The position numbers and the translations under genes are program-made. Below are positions 40,807 to 50,811 of a DNA stretch of 64,000 nucleotides, piece by piece (within the stretch, counting starts at the first letter, position 1; the number at the start of each line of letters is the position of its first letter). This DNA is from Klebsiella oxytoca NBRC 105695. Lineage in GTDB: Bacteria; Pseudomonadota; Gammaproteobacteria; Enterobacterales; Enterobacteriaceae. The stretch lies in assembly GCF_001598695.1 (NCBI RefSeq), contig NZ_BCZK01000005.1:310001-374000 (forward strand), written 5' to 3'. The notes beneath the pieces are model-generated. The model was not told where the DNA came from. It made no database searches and saw only the letters and a list, made by a program, of their open reading frames with translations.

Positions 40807-42741
40807 TCAGGCGGCAGGGCGCGCAATCACGCTACGGGTTTCCATGCGGACTTCGGCAATCGTGACATCGATAACATCCGTCACCTTATACACGACCTCG
40901 CCTTTAATTTGCACGGTACCGCTTTCCTGGCTGCAAACCAGCTCATCGCGTACGGCGTGGAGGAATGGGGCCGGGATAAAGGCAACTGCGCCGTTATCAA
41001 CCAGTCGCACACGCATACCGCCGCGGCTGACATCGATAATTTCAGCAGCAAAGCGAGTATTAGTACCGGCCTGCGGCTTCAGATAACGGGCGTACAGCCA
41101 GTCGCCGACGTCGCGCTCCGCCATGCGGTTGAGGCGGCGACGTTCCGCCATTTGCACCGCAACGTCATCCTGCGGACGAGAGATGGTTTCCCCTTTGATA
41201 ATCGCTTTCAGCAGACGATGATTGATCATATCGCCGTACTTACGGATCGGGGAGGTCCAGGTTGCATAGGCTTCCAGACCCAGGCCAAAGTGCGGGCCCG
41301 GCTCGGTGCTGATTTCGGCAAAGGACTGGAAACGGCGAATACGGCTGTCGAGGAAACCGGACGGCTGCGCGTCCAGTTCGCGACGCAGCTTGCAGAAGCC
41401 CTCCAGCGTCAATACTTCCACCGGATCAACGTGAACATCGTGGGTTTTCAGCAAGGCCGCGAGCTGCTCGGTATTGGCCGGATCGAATCCGGTATGGACG
41501 TTATACACGCCGAAACCGAGCTTATCGCGCAGCACGCGGGCGGCGCAGATGTTGGCGGCAATCATCGACTCTTCAACGATGCGATTAGCGATACGACGCG
41601 GTTCGGCAACGATATCCAGCACTTCGCCTTTTTCGCCCAGCACAAAGCGATAATCCGGACGGTCCTTGAACACCAGCGCGTGGTTTTTGCGCCATTCGCT
41701 ACGGCGCAGGCAGGCATCGTGCAGCAGGTTAATTTGCTGCGCGATTATCTCGCTCTCCGGCTGCCAGCCGCCGTTATTTTCCAGCCAGTCGGACACATCA
41801 TCGTAGGCCAGCTTCGCTTTCGATTCGATGGTCGCCGCGAAGAACTGAATATCGTCTTCGATGGCCCCGTCAGCAGCCAGGATCATACGGCAGGCCAGAA
41901 CCGGACGAACTTCGTTAGGGCGCAGGGAGCAGAGGTCATCAGAGAGTTCGCGCGGCAGCATCGGAATGTTGAAGCCCGGCAGATAGTTGGTAAAGGCGCG
42001 AATTTTTGCCGTATTGTCCAGCTTGCTGCCTTCGGCAATCCAGGCGGTTGGATCGGCGATGGCGACGGTCAGGTGCAGCTTACCGTCAGCGGCCAGCTCG
42101 GCGTACAGCGCATCGTCCATATCTTCGGTGCTGGCGCTGTCGATGGTCACGAAAGTCAGCGCCGTTAAATCGCGGCGTTCCAGACCCTCATCAAGCATCT
42201 CGGTCGCTACCCCATCCGGCGCTTCTTTTTCCAGATTATGGCGCGCCAGGGTGACCCACCATGGTGCGAAATGATCGTCGCCGAAGGTAATGTACTGGGT
42301 GAGCTCAGCGTAGAAACCGCGGTCACCTTTCAGCGGATGACGGCGCATTTCGGCAACGGCCCAGTCACCCTCTTTAAAATCATGCTCTACGCCGCGAGCA
42401 GCGCGGCAGGGAATGGCATCTTTCAGCAGCGGATGGTCAGGAACGATGGAAAGACGGTCGTCTTTCTTATGAACTTTGCCGACAAAACGCGTCAGGAACG
42501 GCTCAACCAGTTCTTCCGGCTCAGCGCTTTCGCGTTCTTTTTCAGTATTGACCACGGCAATAATACGATCGCCATGCATGACTTTTTTCATTTGCGGCGG
42601 CGGAATGAAATAGCTTTTCTGAGAGTCGACTTCGAGGAAGCCAAACCCTTTTTCCGTCCCTTTAACGACCCCTTCAACGCGCGGAGTCTGGGAATGCAGT
42701 TGCTGTTTAAGCTGCGCTAGCAGCGGGTTGTCCTGAAACAT
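40807..42741 (-). CDS. rnb: Exoribonuclease II
   Basis: The 644-residue 3'-5' hydrolytic exoribonuclease, exactly the E. coli length. Domain order is two cold-shock RNA-binding domains (about 1-160), the RNB catalytic domain (about 190-515; [20 protein letters not shown] with the metal-binding aspartates) and a C-terminal S1 domain (about 560-640). It removes poly(A) and degrades mRNA ends. A long open frame on the opposite strand is a codon-bias shadow. yciW lies about 230 bp upstream on the same strand. Confidence 0.97.
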   Translation of the reverse strand: MFQDNPLLAQLKQQLHSQTPRVEGVVKGTEKGFGFLEVDSQKSYFIPPPQMKKVMHGDRIIAVVNTEKERESAEPEELVEPFLTRFVGKVHKKDDRLSIVPDHPLLKDAIPCRAARGVEHDFKEGDWAVAEMRRHPLKGDRGFYAELTQYITFGDDHFAPWWVTLARHNLEKEAPDGVATEMLDEGLERRDLTALTFVTIDSASTEDMDDALYAELAADGKLHLTVAIADPTAWIAEGSKLDNTAKIRAFTNYLPGFNIPMLPRELSDDLCSLRPNEVRPVLACRMILAADGAIEDDIQFFAATIESKAKLAYDDVSDWLENNGGWQPESEIIAQQINLLHDACLRRSEWRKNHALVFKDRPDYRFVLGEKGEVLDIVAEPRRIANRIVEESMIAANICAARVLRDKLGFGVYNVHTGFDPANTEQLAALLKTHDVHVDPVEVLTLEGFCKLRRELDAQPSGFLDSRIRRFQSFAEISTEPGPHFGLGLEAYATWTSPIRKYGDMINHRLLKAIIKGETISRPQDDVAVQMAERRRLNRMAERDVGDWLYARYLKPQAGTNTRFAAEIIDVSRGGMRVRLVDNGAVAFIPAPFLHAVRDELVCSQESGTVQIKGEVVYKVTDVIDVTIAEVRMETRSVIARPAA

Positions 42742-42822
42742 AATTTCTTATTTTCGTGGCTAAAAGAGCGGCTGACATTTTTACGCGAATATGCCTGCCG
42801 CAGCAAGCGCTGTTTCAGCATT

Positions 42823-43971
42823 TTACGTCTGCTGACATCCATTGCCGAGGGCGATTTTCAGACGATTCATCCAACCGCATAGCCCGCACCAGGCGAGAAG
42901 ATCGATGGCGGCGGTGCGGGAAAGCCCGCATTCCGTCAATGGGCTTAGGTAGGCGGCGCTAAAACGGTCAGGGGAGCGGGTTAAAAGCTGTATGGACTGT
43001 AAAAGCCGGTGCTCGATGACATGCTCTTCTCTGCGCGACTGCGCGTCAGGAACGATACCGCGTAAAGCATCGGCAAAATCCGGACATCGCGAGGCCCAGG
43101 CATTGAAGCAGCTGATGCTGCCGTTAATCCGCGCTGCGATCAGCGCCACCTGAGCGGTGAACGGCGGCTGATCGCTGAGGTGGCTCAGGAGCAGTTCCTG
43201 CAGATCCAGCGGCGGTTCCTGGGTCGCCAGCAGCGGTGCCAGTTCAAACAGGCCGGGATACTTTTGCCATTTTGCCAGCAGCGACTGACGCTCATCATCG
43301 GCATAGCGTAAATCTGAGTCGTCGAGTCCGAGCCGCCAGTCGCTCTCACGGGCAAAGAAAAGCGCCTCTGGCGCATCTTCCTGCTGCGGCATCCCGGGGA
43401 TCCAGCGCACCGGGTAACCCAGCGCGGCGTGAAAGGCGGCGATAGCGCGCGCCTGGAAGCCGATAAAGCCAATAATCTGATTGATAAGAATAATGTCGCG
43501 ACTGGTCAGGCCGACTTCGTCAAGCTGGCTGCGGGAGAGCGCGTTGATCAGTGAAGGAGAGCTCGCCAGCTGGCGGGCGTATTGGGTAATTTGCGCCAGG
43601 CGTCGATTGCTTTCACGCGAGGAGTCCGGGCCGGGAAGCGGCGCCAGGCGGGCTGCGTAATGATTGCATAGCCGCTGAACGCCATAAACCTGGGCGACGG
43701 TCAGCGCCGTGCTAAGCCGGTCATAGGCGCTAAATGTCTGTAGACGATTTACGCTCACAGAAGCGGGGAACAGGGCATCAGCCAGCCGTCTGGCGGGTGC
43801 CAGCCAGCGCGCATGCGCCTTAAGCAGATCTTCAGGTAGCGTGAGATCGAGGAGAAAACGATCTTCGACATGGGCGGCTTCAGGGACGAGCGGCAATACA
43901 TCCACCGGGCAGATTGTTGACTGGGTCTCATGATACCAGTGGTTTTTGCCGTAAACGCGGCGTTGCTCCAT
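42823..43971 (-). CDS. yciW: Peroxidase-like CMD-family protein YciW
   Basis: A 382-residue protein with a tandem alkylhydroperoxidase/carboxymuconolactone-decarboxylase-like fold. In E. coli yciW belongs to the CysB regulon and affects cysteine and methionine metabolism; its reaction is not established. The first domain contains INQIIGFIGFQARAIAAFHAALG and the second SISCFNAWASRC; a canonical CxxC redox pair is not obvious. The ATG at 43971 (MEQRRVYGKNHWYHETQS) follows a GGAACG site; nine upstream in-frame residues were dropped. It is immediately upstream of rnb. Confidence 0.85.
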   Translation of the reverse strand: MEQRRVYGKNHWYHETQSTICPVDVLPLVPEAAHVEDRFLLDLTLPEDLLKAHARWLAPARRLADALFPASVSVNRLQTFSAYDRLSTALTVAQVYGVQRLCNHYAARLAPLPGPDSSRESNRRLAQITQYARQLASSPSLINALSRSQLDEVGLTSRDIILINQIIGFIGFQARAIAAFHAALGYPVRWIPGMPQQEDAPEALFFARESDWRLGLDDSDLRYADDERQSLLAKWQKYPGLFELAPLLATQEPPLDLQELLLSHLSDQPPFTAQVALIAARINGSISCFNAWASRCPDFADALRGIVPDAQSRREEHVIEHRLLQSIQLLTRSPDRFSAAYLSPLTECGLSRTAAIDLLAWCGLCGWMNRLKIALGNGCQQT

Positions 43972-44116
43972 GGGCGTTCCTTGTTCGGTATGTGGCAAAC
44001 CGCCGTTTCGCGGTCATGCTATGCGGAACTATCCTGGCTTAACCCTGGGGCCGGAGAAAATATTGATACGTGCTAACAAATAGCGGATTGGAATAACAGA
44101 AGGGTAAATATGCAGA

Positions 44117-44146
44117 AAAGACCCCTCCTCACGGACGTAAGGAGGG
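44117..44146 (-). terminator. fabI terminator
   Basis: On the minus strand CCTCCTTACG-TC-CGTGAGGAGG (one G-T pair) is followed by GGTCTTTTC. It lies 9 bp past the fabI stop. Confidence 0.78.
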
Positions 44147-44154
44147 TGAACAAC

Positions 44155-44943
44155 TTATTTGATTTCCAGCTCGTTCATGGCGGCGATGTTGAAGCCGCCG
44201 TCAACGTGAACGACTTCGCCGGAGATGCCGGCAGACAGGTCGGAGCACAGGAATGCTGCGCTGTTACCCACGTCTTCAGTGGTGACGGTGCGACGGATCG
44301 GAGTGACCGCTTCGCAGTGCGCCAGCATTTTACGGAAATCTTTGATACCGGAAGCCGCCAGGGTACGGATTGGACCGGCAGAGATGGCGTTAACGCGCAC
44401 GCCTTCCGGACCCATGGCGTTAGCCATGTAGCGGACGTTAGCTTCGAGGGAGGCTTTCGCCAGACCCATCACGTTGTAGTTCGGGATGGCGCGCTCTGCG
44501 CCCAGGTAGGAGAGCGTCAGCAGGGCGGAGCCCGGGTTCAGCATACCGCGGCAGGCTTTCGCCATCGCCACAAAGCTGTAGGCGCTGATATCGTGAGCGA
44601 TTTTGAAACCGTCGCGGGTAACCGCATTAACGTAGTCGCCGTCCAGCTGATCTGCCGGAGCATAGCCGATAGAGTGTACGAAACCGTCAAACTTAGGCCA
44701 TACTTTTGCCAGCTCGGTGAACAGAGACTCGATGCTCTCGTCTTCCGCCACATCGCACGGCAGGACAATGTTAGAACCCAGCGCGGCGGCAAATTCTTCC
44801 ACACGACCTTTCAGTTTTTCGTTCTGATAGGTGAACGCCAGTTCAGCCCCTTCACGGTGCATTGCTTGTGCGATGCCCCAGGCGATGGACAGTTTGCTGG
44901 CAAGGCCAGTCAACAGAATGCGCTTACCGGAAAGAAAACCCAT
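44155..44943 (-). CDS. fabI: Enoyl-[acyl-carrier-protein] reductase (NADH)
   Basis: The 262-residue reductase that finishes each fatty-acid elongation cycle. The SDR active site is Tyr156 and Lys163 in NYNVMGLAK. The residues whose change gives triclosan resistance are wild type: Gly93 in HSIGYAP and Met159 in NVMG. The nucleotide loop is [13 protein letters not shown]. It ends AAMNELEIK. The 210-bp region before it should hold the promoter. Confidence 0.98.
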   Translation of the reverse strand: MGFLSGKRILLTGLASKLSIAWGIAQAMHREGAELAFTYQNEKLKGRVEEFAAALGSNIVLPCDVAEDESIESLFTELAKVWPKFDGFVHSIGYAPADQLDGDYVNAVTRDGFKIAHDISAYSFVAMAKACRGMLNPGSALLTLSYLGAERAIPNYNVMGLAKASLEANVRYMANAMGPEGVRVNAISAGPIRTLAASGIKDFRKMLAHCEAVTPIRRTVTTEDVGNSAAFLCSDLSAGISGEVVHVDGGFNIAAMNELEIK

Positions 44944-45153
44944 AGCTTTTAATCCTTATCGTTATTGCGTATTTTTACTTTAACAATCATCTGGTTAGCG
45001 TTGTTATTTCAAAATAACTCAAATTTAGCCGGGAATTATATCCCACTGACGACCCCTTGTGTCACGATATTTTTCTGCCATTTGCCACGGTCTGGCGCGC
45101 TTTGGCTACCGTGCGTACAAGAGTATACCATCTGATATTGCGGCGATCTGGGG

Positions 45154-45696
45154 TTAGCGGCGCTCGATTTCCGCCAGTAAAAGCCGGGCGTCCTCAGAGT
45201 GCGGGATCAGCTCGCCGGGCGGTTGATTCTGCCACCAGATCCCCGAGCCGGCCTGGTAAATCGTATCCGCCATCCGCCAGTGGCCCCGCAGAACCCATGC
45301 GATACCCTCCGCGCCGGGCCGCCGCGGCTCAGCGACGACGCTTACCCGCGAGGCGGCACGCGCGCGCTGGGTCATAATATTGAAATCGAGACCGCGTCCG
45401 CTAATGCCTTCGCTGGCAAGAGGCCATTCGCCGGCAAAAGCCCATGGCTGCCAGAGCATCAGGCGCTGAGCAATATTGTCGCCCCGTAGCCACAGCGGCT
45501 GGCCCTCAAGAAGGGTGATGACCCGGTCAACGCCGGGAAAAGGAGAAAACGGGCCATCCTTTTCCAGCGTAGCGATACTGGCGCGCCAGAGAAACGGCGC
45601 ATCTGGCGAGGCAACGCTGACAATTTCACGCGTTTCCCCACCGCCGTTTTTCCACGGCGTGACCGGCAGGGTAGAAAACTGAACCGGAACAATCAT
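45154..45696 (-). CDS. HutD/Ves-family protein
   Basis: A 180-residue cupin-fold protein of the HutD/Ves family (starts MIVPVQFSTLPVTPWKNGGGETREI; FLWRASIATLEKDGPFSPFPGVDRVITLLEG). Relatives are associated with histidine use or cold response (E. coli Ves), and the biochemical role is unknown. In E. coli ves lies elsewhere; here it follows sapF with an 18-bp gap on the same strand and may be co-transcribed with sapDF. No signal or membrane segment is seen. Confidence 0.8.
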   Translation of the reverse strand: MIVPVQFSTLPVTPWKNGGGETREIVSVASPDAPFLWRASIATLEKDGPFSPFPGVDRVITLLEGQPLWLRGDNIAQRLMLWQPWAFAGEWPLASEGISGRGLDFNIMTQRARAASRVSVVAEPRRPGAEGIAWVLRGHWRMADTIYQAGSGIWWQNQPPGELIPHSEDARLLLAEIERR

Positions 45697-45714
45697 CGCA
45701 ATTTTCGCCTCGGA

Positions 45715-46524
45715 TTATTTACCGTCTTTACGCCAGGCATCGGCGGTCAGCGCCTCGCCGAAATGGCCGGCAATCAGACGTTTTGTCAGATCGTGCAGCG
45801 GAGAGGCCAGTACGTCGGCGGTGCTGCCGCGTTCGACCACTTCACCCTGGTGCATCACCAGCACCTGATCGCTGATGTGCTTCATCATGCCCAAATGCTG
45901 GGTAACGTAAATGTAGGAGATACCCTGTTTTTCCTGCAGCTCCAGCATCAGGTTAATCAGTTGAGAGCGCATTGACATATCCAGCGACGCCAGCGCTTCA
46001 TCGCAGACGATCACTTTCGGGCGCAGGATTAGCGCCCGCGCCAGGCCCAGACGCTGTTTTTGGCCCGGTGCCAGCATATGCGGATAATAGCTGACGTGGT
46101 CCGGCAGCAGACCAACCATGCGTAACGTTTCGATAATCTGCTTCTGCCGCGCCTCGGGTTCGAGGTCGGTATTGAGACGCAGAGGGAAATCGAGGATTTG
46201 CGAAATTCGCTGCCGTGGATTGAGCGAGGTCGACGGATCCTGAAAAATCATGCGAATCTTCTGGCTGCGGAAAGAGAAATCTCCAAACGCCAGCGGATGG
46301 TCATCAATCAGCAGTTCGCCTGTGCTGGGTTCGACCATCCCGGCTAGCATTTTCGCCAGCGTCGATTTGCCGGAGCCGTTTTCGCCGATAATCGCCAGAG
46401 TCTGGCGCTCGCGCAGGGTAAAGCTTAACGGCTTAACCGCCTCTACCGTTTGCCGGTGAAACCAGCCGGTGCGGTAGCGAAAGGTCTTACTCAGATTGCG
46501 TACTTCAAGCAATGTTTCGACCAT
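45715..46524 (-). CDS. sapF: Peptide/putrescine ABC transporter ATP-binding protein SapF
   Basis: A 269-residue ABC ATPase. Walker A is GENGSGKS near residue 50, the signature LAPGQKQRLGLARAL is slightly divergent from LSGGQ, and Walker B is VIVCDEA. With SapD it energises SapBC. The Sap system is tied to antimicrobial-peptide resistance and K+ uptake in enterics, and SapBCDF exports putrescine in E. coli. It starts one base after the sapD stop. Confidence 0.96.
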   Translation of the reverse strand: MVETLLEVRNLSKTFRYRTGWFHRQTVEAVKPLSFTLRERQTLAIIGENGSGKSTLAKMLAGMVEPSTGELLIDDHPLAFGDFSFRSQKIRMIFQDPSTSLNPRQRISQILDFPLRLNTDLEPEARQKQIIETLRMVGLLPDHVSYYPHMLAPGQKQRLGLARALILRPKVIVCDEALASLDMSMRSQLINLMLELQEKQGISYIYVTQHLGMMKHISDQVLVMHQGEVVERGSTADVLASPLHDLTKRLIAGHFGEALTADAWRKDGK

Positions 46525-46525
46525 T

Positions 46526-47518
46526 TCACTCTTTCTCCATGTTCAGCGGGAAGTGACAGGCATAGAGGTGGTTGCGCGCGCCCACCAGCCGGGGCGTTTC
46601 AATACATTCACGCTGGGCGTAAGGGCAGCGCGGCCCGAGCCGGCAGCCGATAGGCAGCTGTTCGAGCAGCGGAATAGCGCCCGGCAAGGTATTGAGCCGA
46701 CTTTTGTGCGGCATGGCGCTGCCGAAATCGGGAATCGCCCGAATCAGCGCCTGGGTATAGGGATGATGAGGAATCGTCACCAGCTCCTCGCTCGGCGCGG
46801 TTTCCACCGTCTGCCCGCAGTACATGACGTTAATTTTGTCCGCCCATTTACTGAGCATCTGCATATCGTGACTGATCAACAAAATCGTGGTGTTGTTGTT
46901 TTGGTTCAGCCGCGTCAGCAGGCGGATGATTTGCGCCTGCGTCGTCGGCTCCATGGCGTTAGTCGGTTCATCGGCGATCAGCAGCCGCGGCTGGTTAGCC
47001 AGTGCGATGGCGATCATGACCTTCTGACACTCGCCATCCGTCAGCTCGTAGGGGAAGCTGCGCATCGCATCTTTATGGTCTTTAATCCCCACGCGGTGCA
47101 AGAGCTCAATGGCGCGCCGCTTGCGCCAGCCAAAACGTTGCCACCAGCGGCCTTTAAAGGTCCAGCCGGGGATATTCTGCGTGAGTTGTTCGCCGATACG
47201 TTCGGAAGGATCGAGACAGGATTGCGGCTCCTGAAAGATCATCGAGACGTTGTGGCCCACCAGTTTACGCCGTTCGCGCACTGAGAGACGCAGCAGATCG
47301 ATATCGTCGAAACGCATACGGTCGGCGGTCACCCGCCAGTTGTCTTTGGTGACGCCGCAAATCGCTTTGGCAATTAAGCTTTTACCCGAGCCGGATTCTC
47401 CGACCAGGCCGCGAATTTCCCCCTCAGCGAGGGTCAGGCTGACGCGATCGACGGCTTTCACCCAACCTTCGTTGGTTTTGAATTCAATGGTTAAATTTCG
47501 GATATCGAGTAACGGCAT
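46526..47518 (-). CDS. sapD: Peptide/putrescine ABC transporter ATP-binding protein SapD
   Basis: A 330-residue ABC ATPase of the oligopeptide type. Walker A is GESGSGKS near residue 41, the signature is replaced by [15 protein letters not shown], and Walker B is [11 protein letters not shown]. The C-terminal cysteine-containing extension ([15 protein letters not shown]) is common in OppD/DppD proteins. SapD is also needed for Trk potassium uptake in E. coli. Its ATG shares one base with the sapC stop (TAATG). Confidence 0.96.
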   Translation of the reverse strand: MPLLDIRNLTIEFKTNEGWVKAVDRVSLTLAEGEIRGLVGESGSGKSLIAKAICGVTKDNWRVTADRMRFDDIDLLRLSVRERRKLVGHNVSMIFQEPQSCLDPSERIGEQLTQNIPGWTFKGRWWQRFGWRKRRAIELLHRVGIKDHKDAMRSFPYELTDGECQKVMIAIALANQPRLLIADEPTNAMEPTTQAQIIRLLTRLNQNNNTTILLISHDMQMLSKWADKINVMYCGQTVETAPSEELVTIPHHPYTQALIRAIPDFGSAMPHKSRLNTLPGAIPLLEQLPIGCRLGPRCPYAQRECIETPRLVGARNHLYACHFPLNMEKE

Positions 47519-48408
47519 TATTCCACCCCGGCGATAATTGCGCGGCGGATCCCGTCGCCCAGCAGGTTAACCAGCAGGACGCTAATCATAATGGCCGCGC
47601 CCGGCAGCATCACCGTCCACGGCGCAACGTAAATCAGCTCCAGCGCGTCGCCGAGCATCGCTCCCCACTCCGGGGAAGGTAGCTGAGCGCCGAGGTCGAG
47701 GAAACCCAGCGCGGCGATATCCAGAATCGCCATCGAGAGCGCTCGGGTGATCTCCGTAACCAGCCCAGAGGTAATATTTGGCAACACCGCGAACCATAAA
47801 ATATTCAGGGTTGACGCTCCGTCAAGGCGGGCGGCGATAACATACTCTTTTTCCAGCTCGTCGTGCACCATGCTGTAAACCGAGCGTACCATGCGCGGCA
47901 GAAGCGCCAGCCAGACGGCGAACATCGCGTGGCTGAGGTGAGGTCCGGCGAAGGCGACCACGATGATGGCCAGCAGCAGTGACGGGATCGACAGCAGGGT
48001 ATCAAGAATATGGTTCATTACCGCCGAGCGCAGGCCGTGGGTCGCACCGGCAATCACACCAAGCACCAGACCCAGTAGGGTAGCGCCCAGCGTCACCACA
48101 AACGCGCCGCCGACCGTTGGCGCCGCGCCGCTCAGCAGGCGGCTAAGAACGTCGCGGCCCAGATCGTCGGTACCAAGAAAGAACGAGACTTCGCCGTAGC
48201 GCGACCATGACGGCGGCAGCAGTTGATAGCCAAGGAACTGCTGATCGATACCGTAAGGCGCGAACCAGCTGCCGAAAACGCACAGTAGCACCAGCGCCGC
48301 GCAGCCGTACAGGCCGATCATAGCGGTAGTATCGCCATAGAATTTTCGCCAAACGGTGCGCAGCGCACCCGGCGGGCGCTTCTCCAGATAGACGCTATCG
48401 TAGGGCAT
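47518..48408 (-). CDS. sapC: ABC transporter permease SapC, separated from sapB by an island
   Basis: A 296-residue permease of the DppC/OppC type with about six membrane segments and the EAA-loop region [22 protein letters not shown]. It starts [14 protein letters not shown] like E. coli SapC. Normally its start lies inside sapB (14-nt overlap) behind an AAGGA site. Here the island has left that ribosome site 5.4 kb away with sapB, and only CAGG lies before the ATG. The reading frame itself is complete. Transcription of sapCDF must cross the island or start inside it. Confidence 0.95.
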   Translation of the reverse strand: MPYDSVYLEKRPPGALRTVWRKFYGDTTAMIGLYGCAALVLLCVFGSWFAPYGIDQQFLGYQLLPPSWSRYGEVSFFLGTDDLGRDVLSRLLSGAAPTVGGAFVVTLGATLLGLVLGVIAGATHGLRSAVMNHILDTLLSIPSLLLAIIVVAFAGPHLSHAMFAVWLALLPRMVRSVYSMVHDELEKEYVIAARLDGASTLNILWFAVLPNITSGLVTEITRALSMAILDIAALGFLDLGAQLPSPEWGAMLGDALELIYVAPWTVMLPGAAIMISVLLVNLLGDGIRRAIIAGVE

Positions 48409-48409
48409 A
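48394..48409. repeat. Attachment repeat attL at the sapC start
   Basis: GCTATCGTAGGGCATA, containing the sapC ATG on the minus strand, is repeated without mismatch at 53840-53855. The pair brackets the island, and the integrase pseudogene starts 110 bp inside. Confidence 0.88.
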
Positions 48410-48518
48410 TGAACCTGTTTTATGTTTGTTAGTCATGATTGATGTCTTTTTAAATTCTTCAATACCAGCAACACGTTACTGCCATTTTGTGCTTTAAGAT
48501 TCTTTATTTTGCATTAAT

Positions 48519-49770
48519 TTGAAGGTTATCAATTTACGTATAATGTGCACACTGATGTGTATATCATCTTCCCGAATGTACACATTGCCTACCGACACAA
48601 AACTTAGGAAATCTCTTGGCAAAAAAAGAGACAAAATTGAGGTCATTTCAGACGCTCACGGCTTGAATGTCAGGTTGTCTACTTCCGGCAGTATAACATT
48701 CTTTTATCGTTACAGATGGAACGGGAAGGCCGTACAGCTGACGATTGGCGATTATCCAACCATATCACTATCTCATGCGCGAGAGTGTCGGCAGCAGTTC
48801 AGGGCGTGGTTGACGGAAGGACTGGATCCGAGACGGCAAACGGTGCTGGCGAAACAGAAAAATAGAAGCGCTGACAGTTAAAGAAGCGTTCGACTACTGG
48901 GAAAAGTATTACTGCCTTCCTGAAGGACTGGTCAATATAAAAGTTAATCGCCGGGACTTTAATAATCATATCGCTGCTGTGCTCGGCGACATGATCGTTG
49001 ACCAGACAACAAAGGCACACTGGCTAAGCCTTTTTGATGATATGGGAAGAAGGGGGGGGACAGGGCAGATGCTGGGTTTAATGCAGCGTACATTCCGTTT
49101 CTGCTCCAACCAAGGGGTTATTAACGTAAACTCTATAGAAAGCTTAAGACGCGCTGATGTCGGGCTGACTGCTGCGGTAAAAGAACGCTGGTTAAGTGAT
49201 GAGGAAATCAAAACTGTATGGAATGCTCTGCCGGAGATGAAGCACAGGCAGCAGCTGATTATGACGTTTCTAATCATGACCGGTTGCCATAGTACTGAGA
49301 TAAGAACGGCTAAATGGGAATGGTTTGATTTCCAGGAGGGAACCTGGACTATTCCAGCAAGTGATTACAAAACCGGTCAGTCAGAAAGGCGGGCGCTACC
49401 TGAAGCGGTGGTCAAAATGCTGAAGACAGAAAAAGAAACATCCGTCTCAAATTATGTTGTGACACTGTCACGATAAAAAGGGCCAGAACACGATCGTCCC
49501 CCGCTGCAATCCAACATTGCCTTATTCTCAGCTCAAATCATCGCCAAAACGGGAATGAAAACATGGTCGCTCCATGACCTGAGAAGAACAATAGCGACAC
49601 GCCTGTCCGAGCTCGGCGCGCCGCTACATGTTATAGAAAAATTGCTCGGCCATCATATGTCCGGCGTCATGGCGAGATATAACCTGCATGATTACCTTGA
49701 TGATCAGCGCCATTGGCTTGGGGTATGGCAGACTCATCTTGAAAAGCTGATTGGTCAGCCTCTGGTTTAA
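48519..49770 (+). pseudogene. Tyrosine recombinase (P4-type integrase), inactivated
   Basis: A prophage-type integrase broken by mutations. The N-terminal DUF4102-like arm ([33 protein letters not shown]...[14 protein letters not shown]) runs to a frameshift in an A5 tract at 48858-48862; one A fewer restores [20 protein letters not shown]. The core-binding and catalytic parts then continue to an in-frame TAA at 49474. The same frame resumes to give [20 protein letters not shown] and ARYNLHDY with the box II His/Arg and the nucleophile Tyr. In box I the catalytic Arg expected in TGxR is His (MTGCHSTEIR). It is next to attL and transcribed away from it, as is usual for island integrases. Sequencing error in the A tract is possible, but the stop and the R-to-H change are separate defects. 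Confidence 0.85.
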
Positions 49771-49990
49771 TACCCACCTTAGACGATCCTGCTGGAGTAT
49801 TCCGGCTTTATCATCAACCCGCCTCTGAAACCTCTGTCATGGCTGAAATAGCCCTATTTTCTTCCTCCCTGGAACACAGAACATCACATCAAAAAATGCA
49901 CATTTTACGTTCAATTATGAATTAATAGTGGACAAGTGATAACAATTCATTGCATTAAATTGCACAACATTTCAAAAAACGGAGTTTTTG

Positions 49991-50285
49991 ATGTCGTGTC
50001 TTTCCTCTGCCAGATACGGGTTTCTGCTGGCCAGTCTCACTGCAACAGCCCTCCCGGCAGCGCCCCTGAGCCCTGCGGACCAGAATGCCATTGAGCAACA
50101 ACAAAAGGCATTACTGGAACAGGCGCAACAGCAGCGCGACCTACTCCGCCATTCCACACCTGATCCCTCACTACCGGAAGCACCCCCCCGCAGAACCGAC
50201 CGGTCAGTGTTTTGCACTGCGGCATATCCAACTCGAGAACGTCACGGTTCTCCCACTATCTGTGCAGCGAAAATTGGTAACTCCG
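49991..50285 (+). pseudogene. cdiB 5' remnant (two-partner secretion transporter)
   Basis: The start of a CdiB/ShlB-type outer-membrane transporter. It has a GGAG ribosome site, a signal peptide (MSCLSSARYGFLLASLTATALPAAP), then the typical Gln-rich helix (LSPADQNAIEQQQKALLEQAQQQRD). A frameshift occurs in a C7 tract at 50183-50189; with six Cs the frame continues into a POTRA domain (TGQCFALRHIQLENVTVLPLSVQRKLVTP). After that cdiB ends abruptly and runs into the tail of a CdiA toxin. About 85% of the gene, including the whole barrel, is missing, so no secretion can occur. Because the shift returns to the toxin frame, an artificial 116-codon open frame spans the junction (to 50341). Confidence 0.75.
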
Positions 50286-50341
50286 ATATTAAAGCAGCAT
50301 CCAAAACATCATTAAACAGATTCGAAGTAAAATTTAGATAG
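50264..50341 (+). pseudogene. CdiA toxin C-terminal tail (module 1)
   Basis: The last 25 codons, AAKIGNSDIKAASKTSLNRFEVKFR in part, resemble the end of the module 2 toxin (IGYKDINKASNLADNKFELKFR), sharing I-G-x-x-D-I-x-x-A-S and F-E-x-K-F-R. Only this end survives, joined to cdiB. It lies 10 bp before an intact immunity-like gene, the normal cdiA-cdiI spacing. The junction with cdiB cannot be placed better than 50264-50285. Confidence 0.68.
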
Positions 50342-50351
50342 GGGTAATAAA

Positions 50352-50723
50352 ATGAAATATTTAACTGAGGAACAATATCAGGATCGAAAAGATTTATTGC
50401 GAGGAGCCTCTACAACGATGTTATGGAAAAATATTGACCCAGAGAGTGTGGATGGTGCCTATAAACTAACCTATCAGGAAGAAAAAGCTCTATATATCTG
50501 GTTCATTTCACGCTTACTGAAGGATGGTGACATTAAACTCGCTCGCTATGGAAAATTTCTCCCAGGAAGCATTGAAAAACAGATCGATGTTTTTGAAATG
50601 GCATTTCCCAAAACTGAGGATGAAATGGATTGTGATGCATTTGAAGGATTTTGGTTTTTAAGTGAAAACTGCCCCGCAGGTATTGTCTGGATTCACGAAA
50701 ATGGCTATCAGGATTGGACTTAG
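50352..50723 (+). CDS. CDI immunity-like protein 1
   Basis: An intact 123-residue protein starting MKYLTEEQYQDRKDLLRG behind a GGGG ribosome site, directly after a CdiA toxin tail. About half its residues match the second immunity-like protein by eye: WKNIDP/WENIHP, EEKALYIWFI/EEKELFLWFI, and the end WFLSENCPAGIVWIHENG. It may belong to the DUF596 family, which I recall as having a similar GxWFL..CPxG-VWI end. By position it should bind and neutralise a cognate CdiA toxin in the cytoplasm. The cognate toxin is missing here, so it may protect against neighbours. The last 13 codons lie in the duplicated segment. Confidence 0.75.
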   Translation: MKYLTEEQYQDRKDLLRGASTTMLWKNIDPESVDGAYKLTYQEEKALYIWFISRLLKDGDIKLARYGKFLPGSIEKQIDVFEMAFPKTEDEMDCDAFEGFWFLSENCPAGIVWIHENGYQDWT

Positions 50724-50777
50724 GTCATGATATTTTAACATCCGCCCCGTCATTTATGATAGGGCGGATGTCATGAC
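50724..50777. terminator. Hairpin after immunity gene 1
   Basis: Arms CATCCGCCC (50739-50747) and GGGCGGATG (50762-50770), extended by outer GTCATGA/TCATGAC arms. It lies directly after the immunity stop codon and could terminate in either direction. It would also stop transcripts coming from sapAB on the minus strand. Copy 2 is at 52455-52508. Confidence 0.7.
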
Positions 50778-50811
50778 ATACAATTACATCCAGACTGCGT
50801 ACCTATTCTAC

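Noticed and set aside
40795-42168. 457-codon open frame on the plus strand opposite rnb
   Set aside because: It lies wholly antisense to the exoribonuclease II gene, has no ribosome site or family signature, and is explained by codon bias of GC-rich DNA.
44110-44952. 280-codon open frame opposite fabI
   Set aside because: Exact antisense shadow of a firmly identified essential gene.
48394-48409. tRNA gene as the island attachment site
   Set aside because: No tRNA sequence lies at or near either repeat; the repeats fall within sapB and sapC coding sequence.
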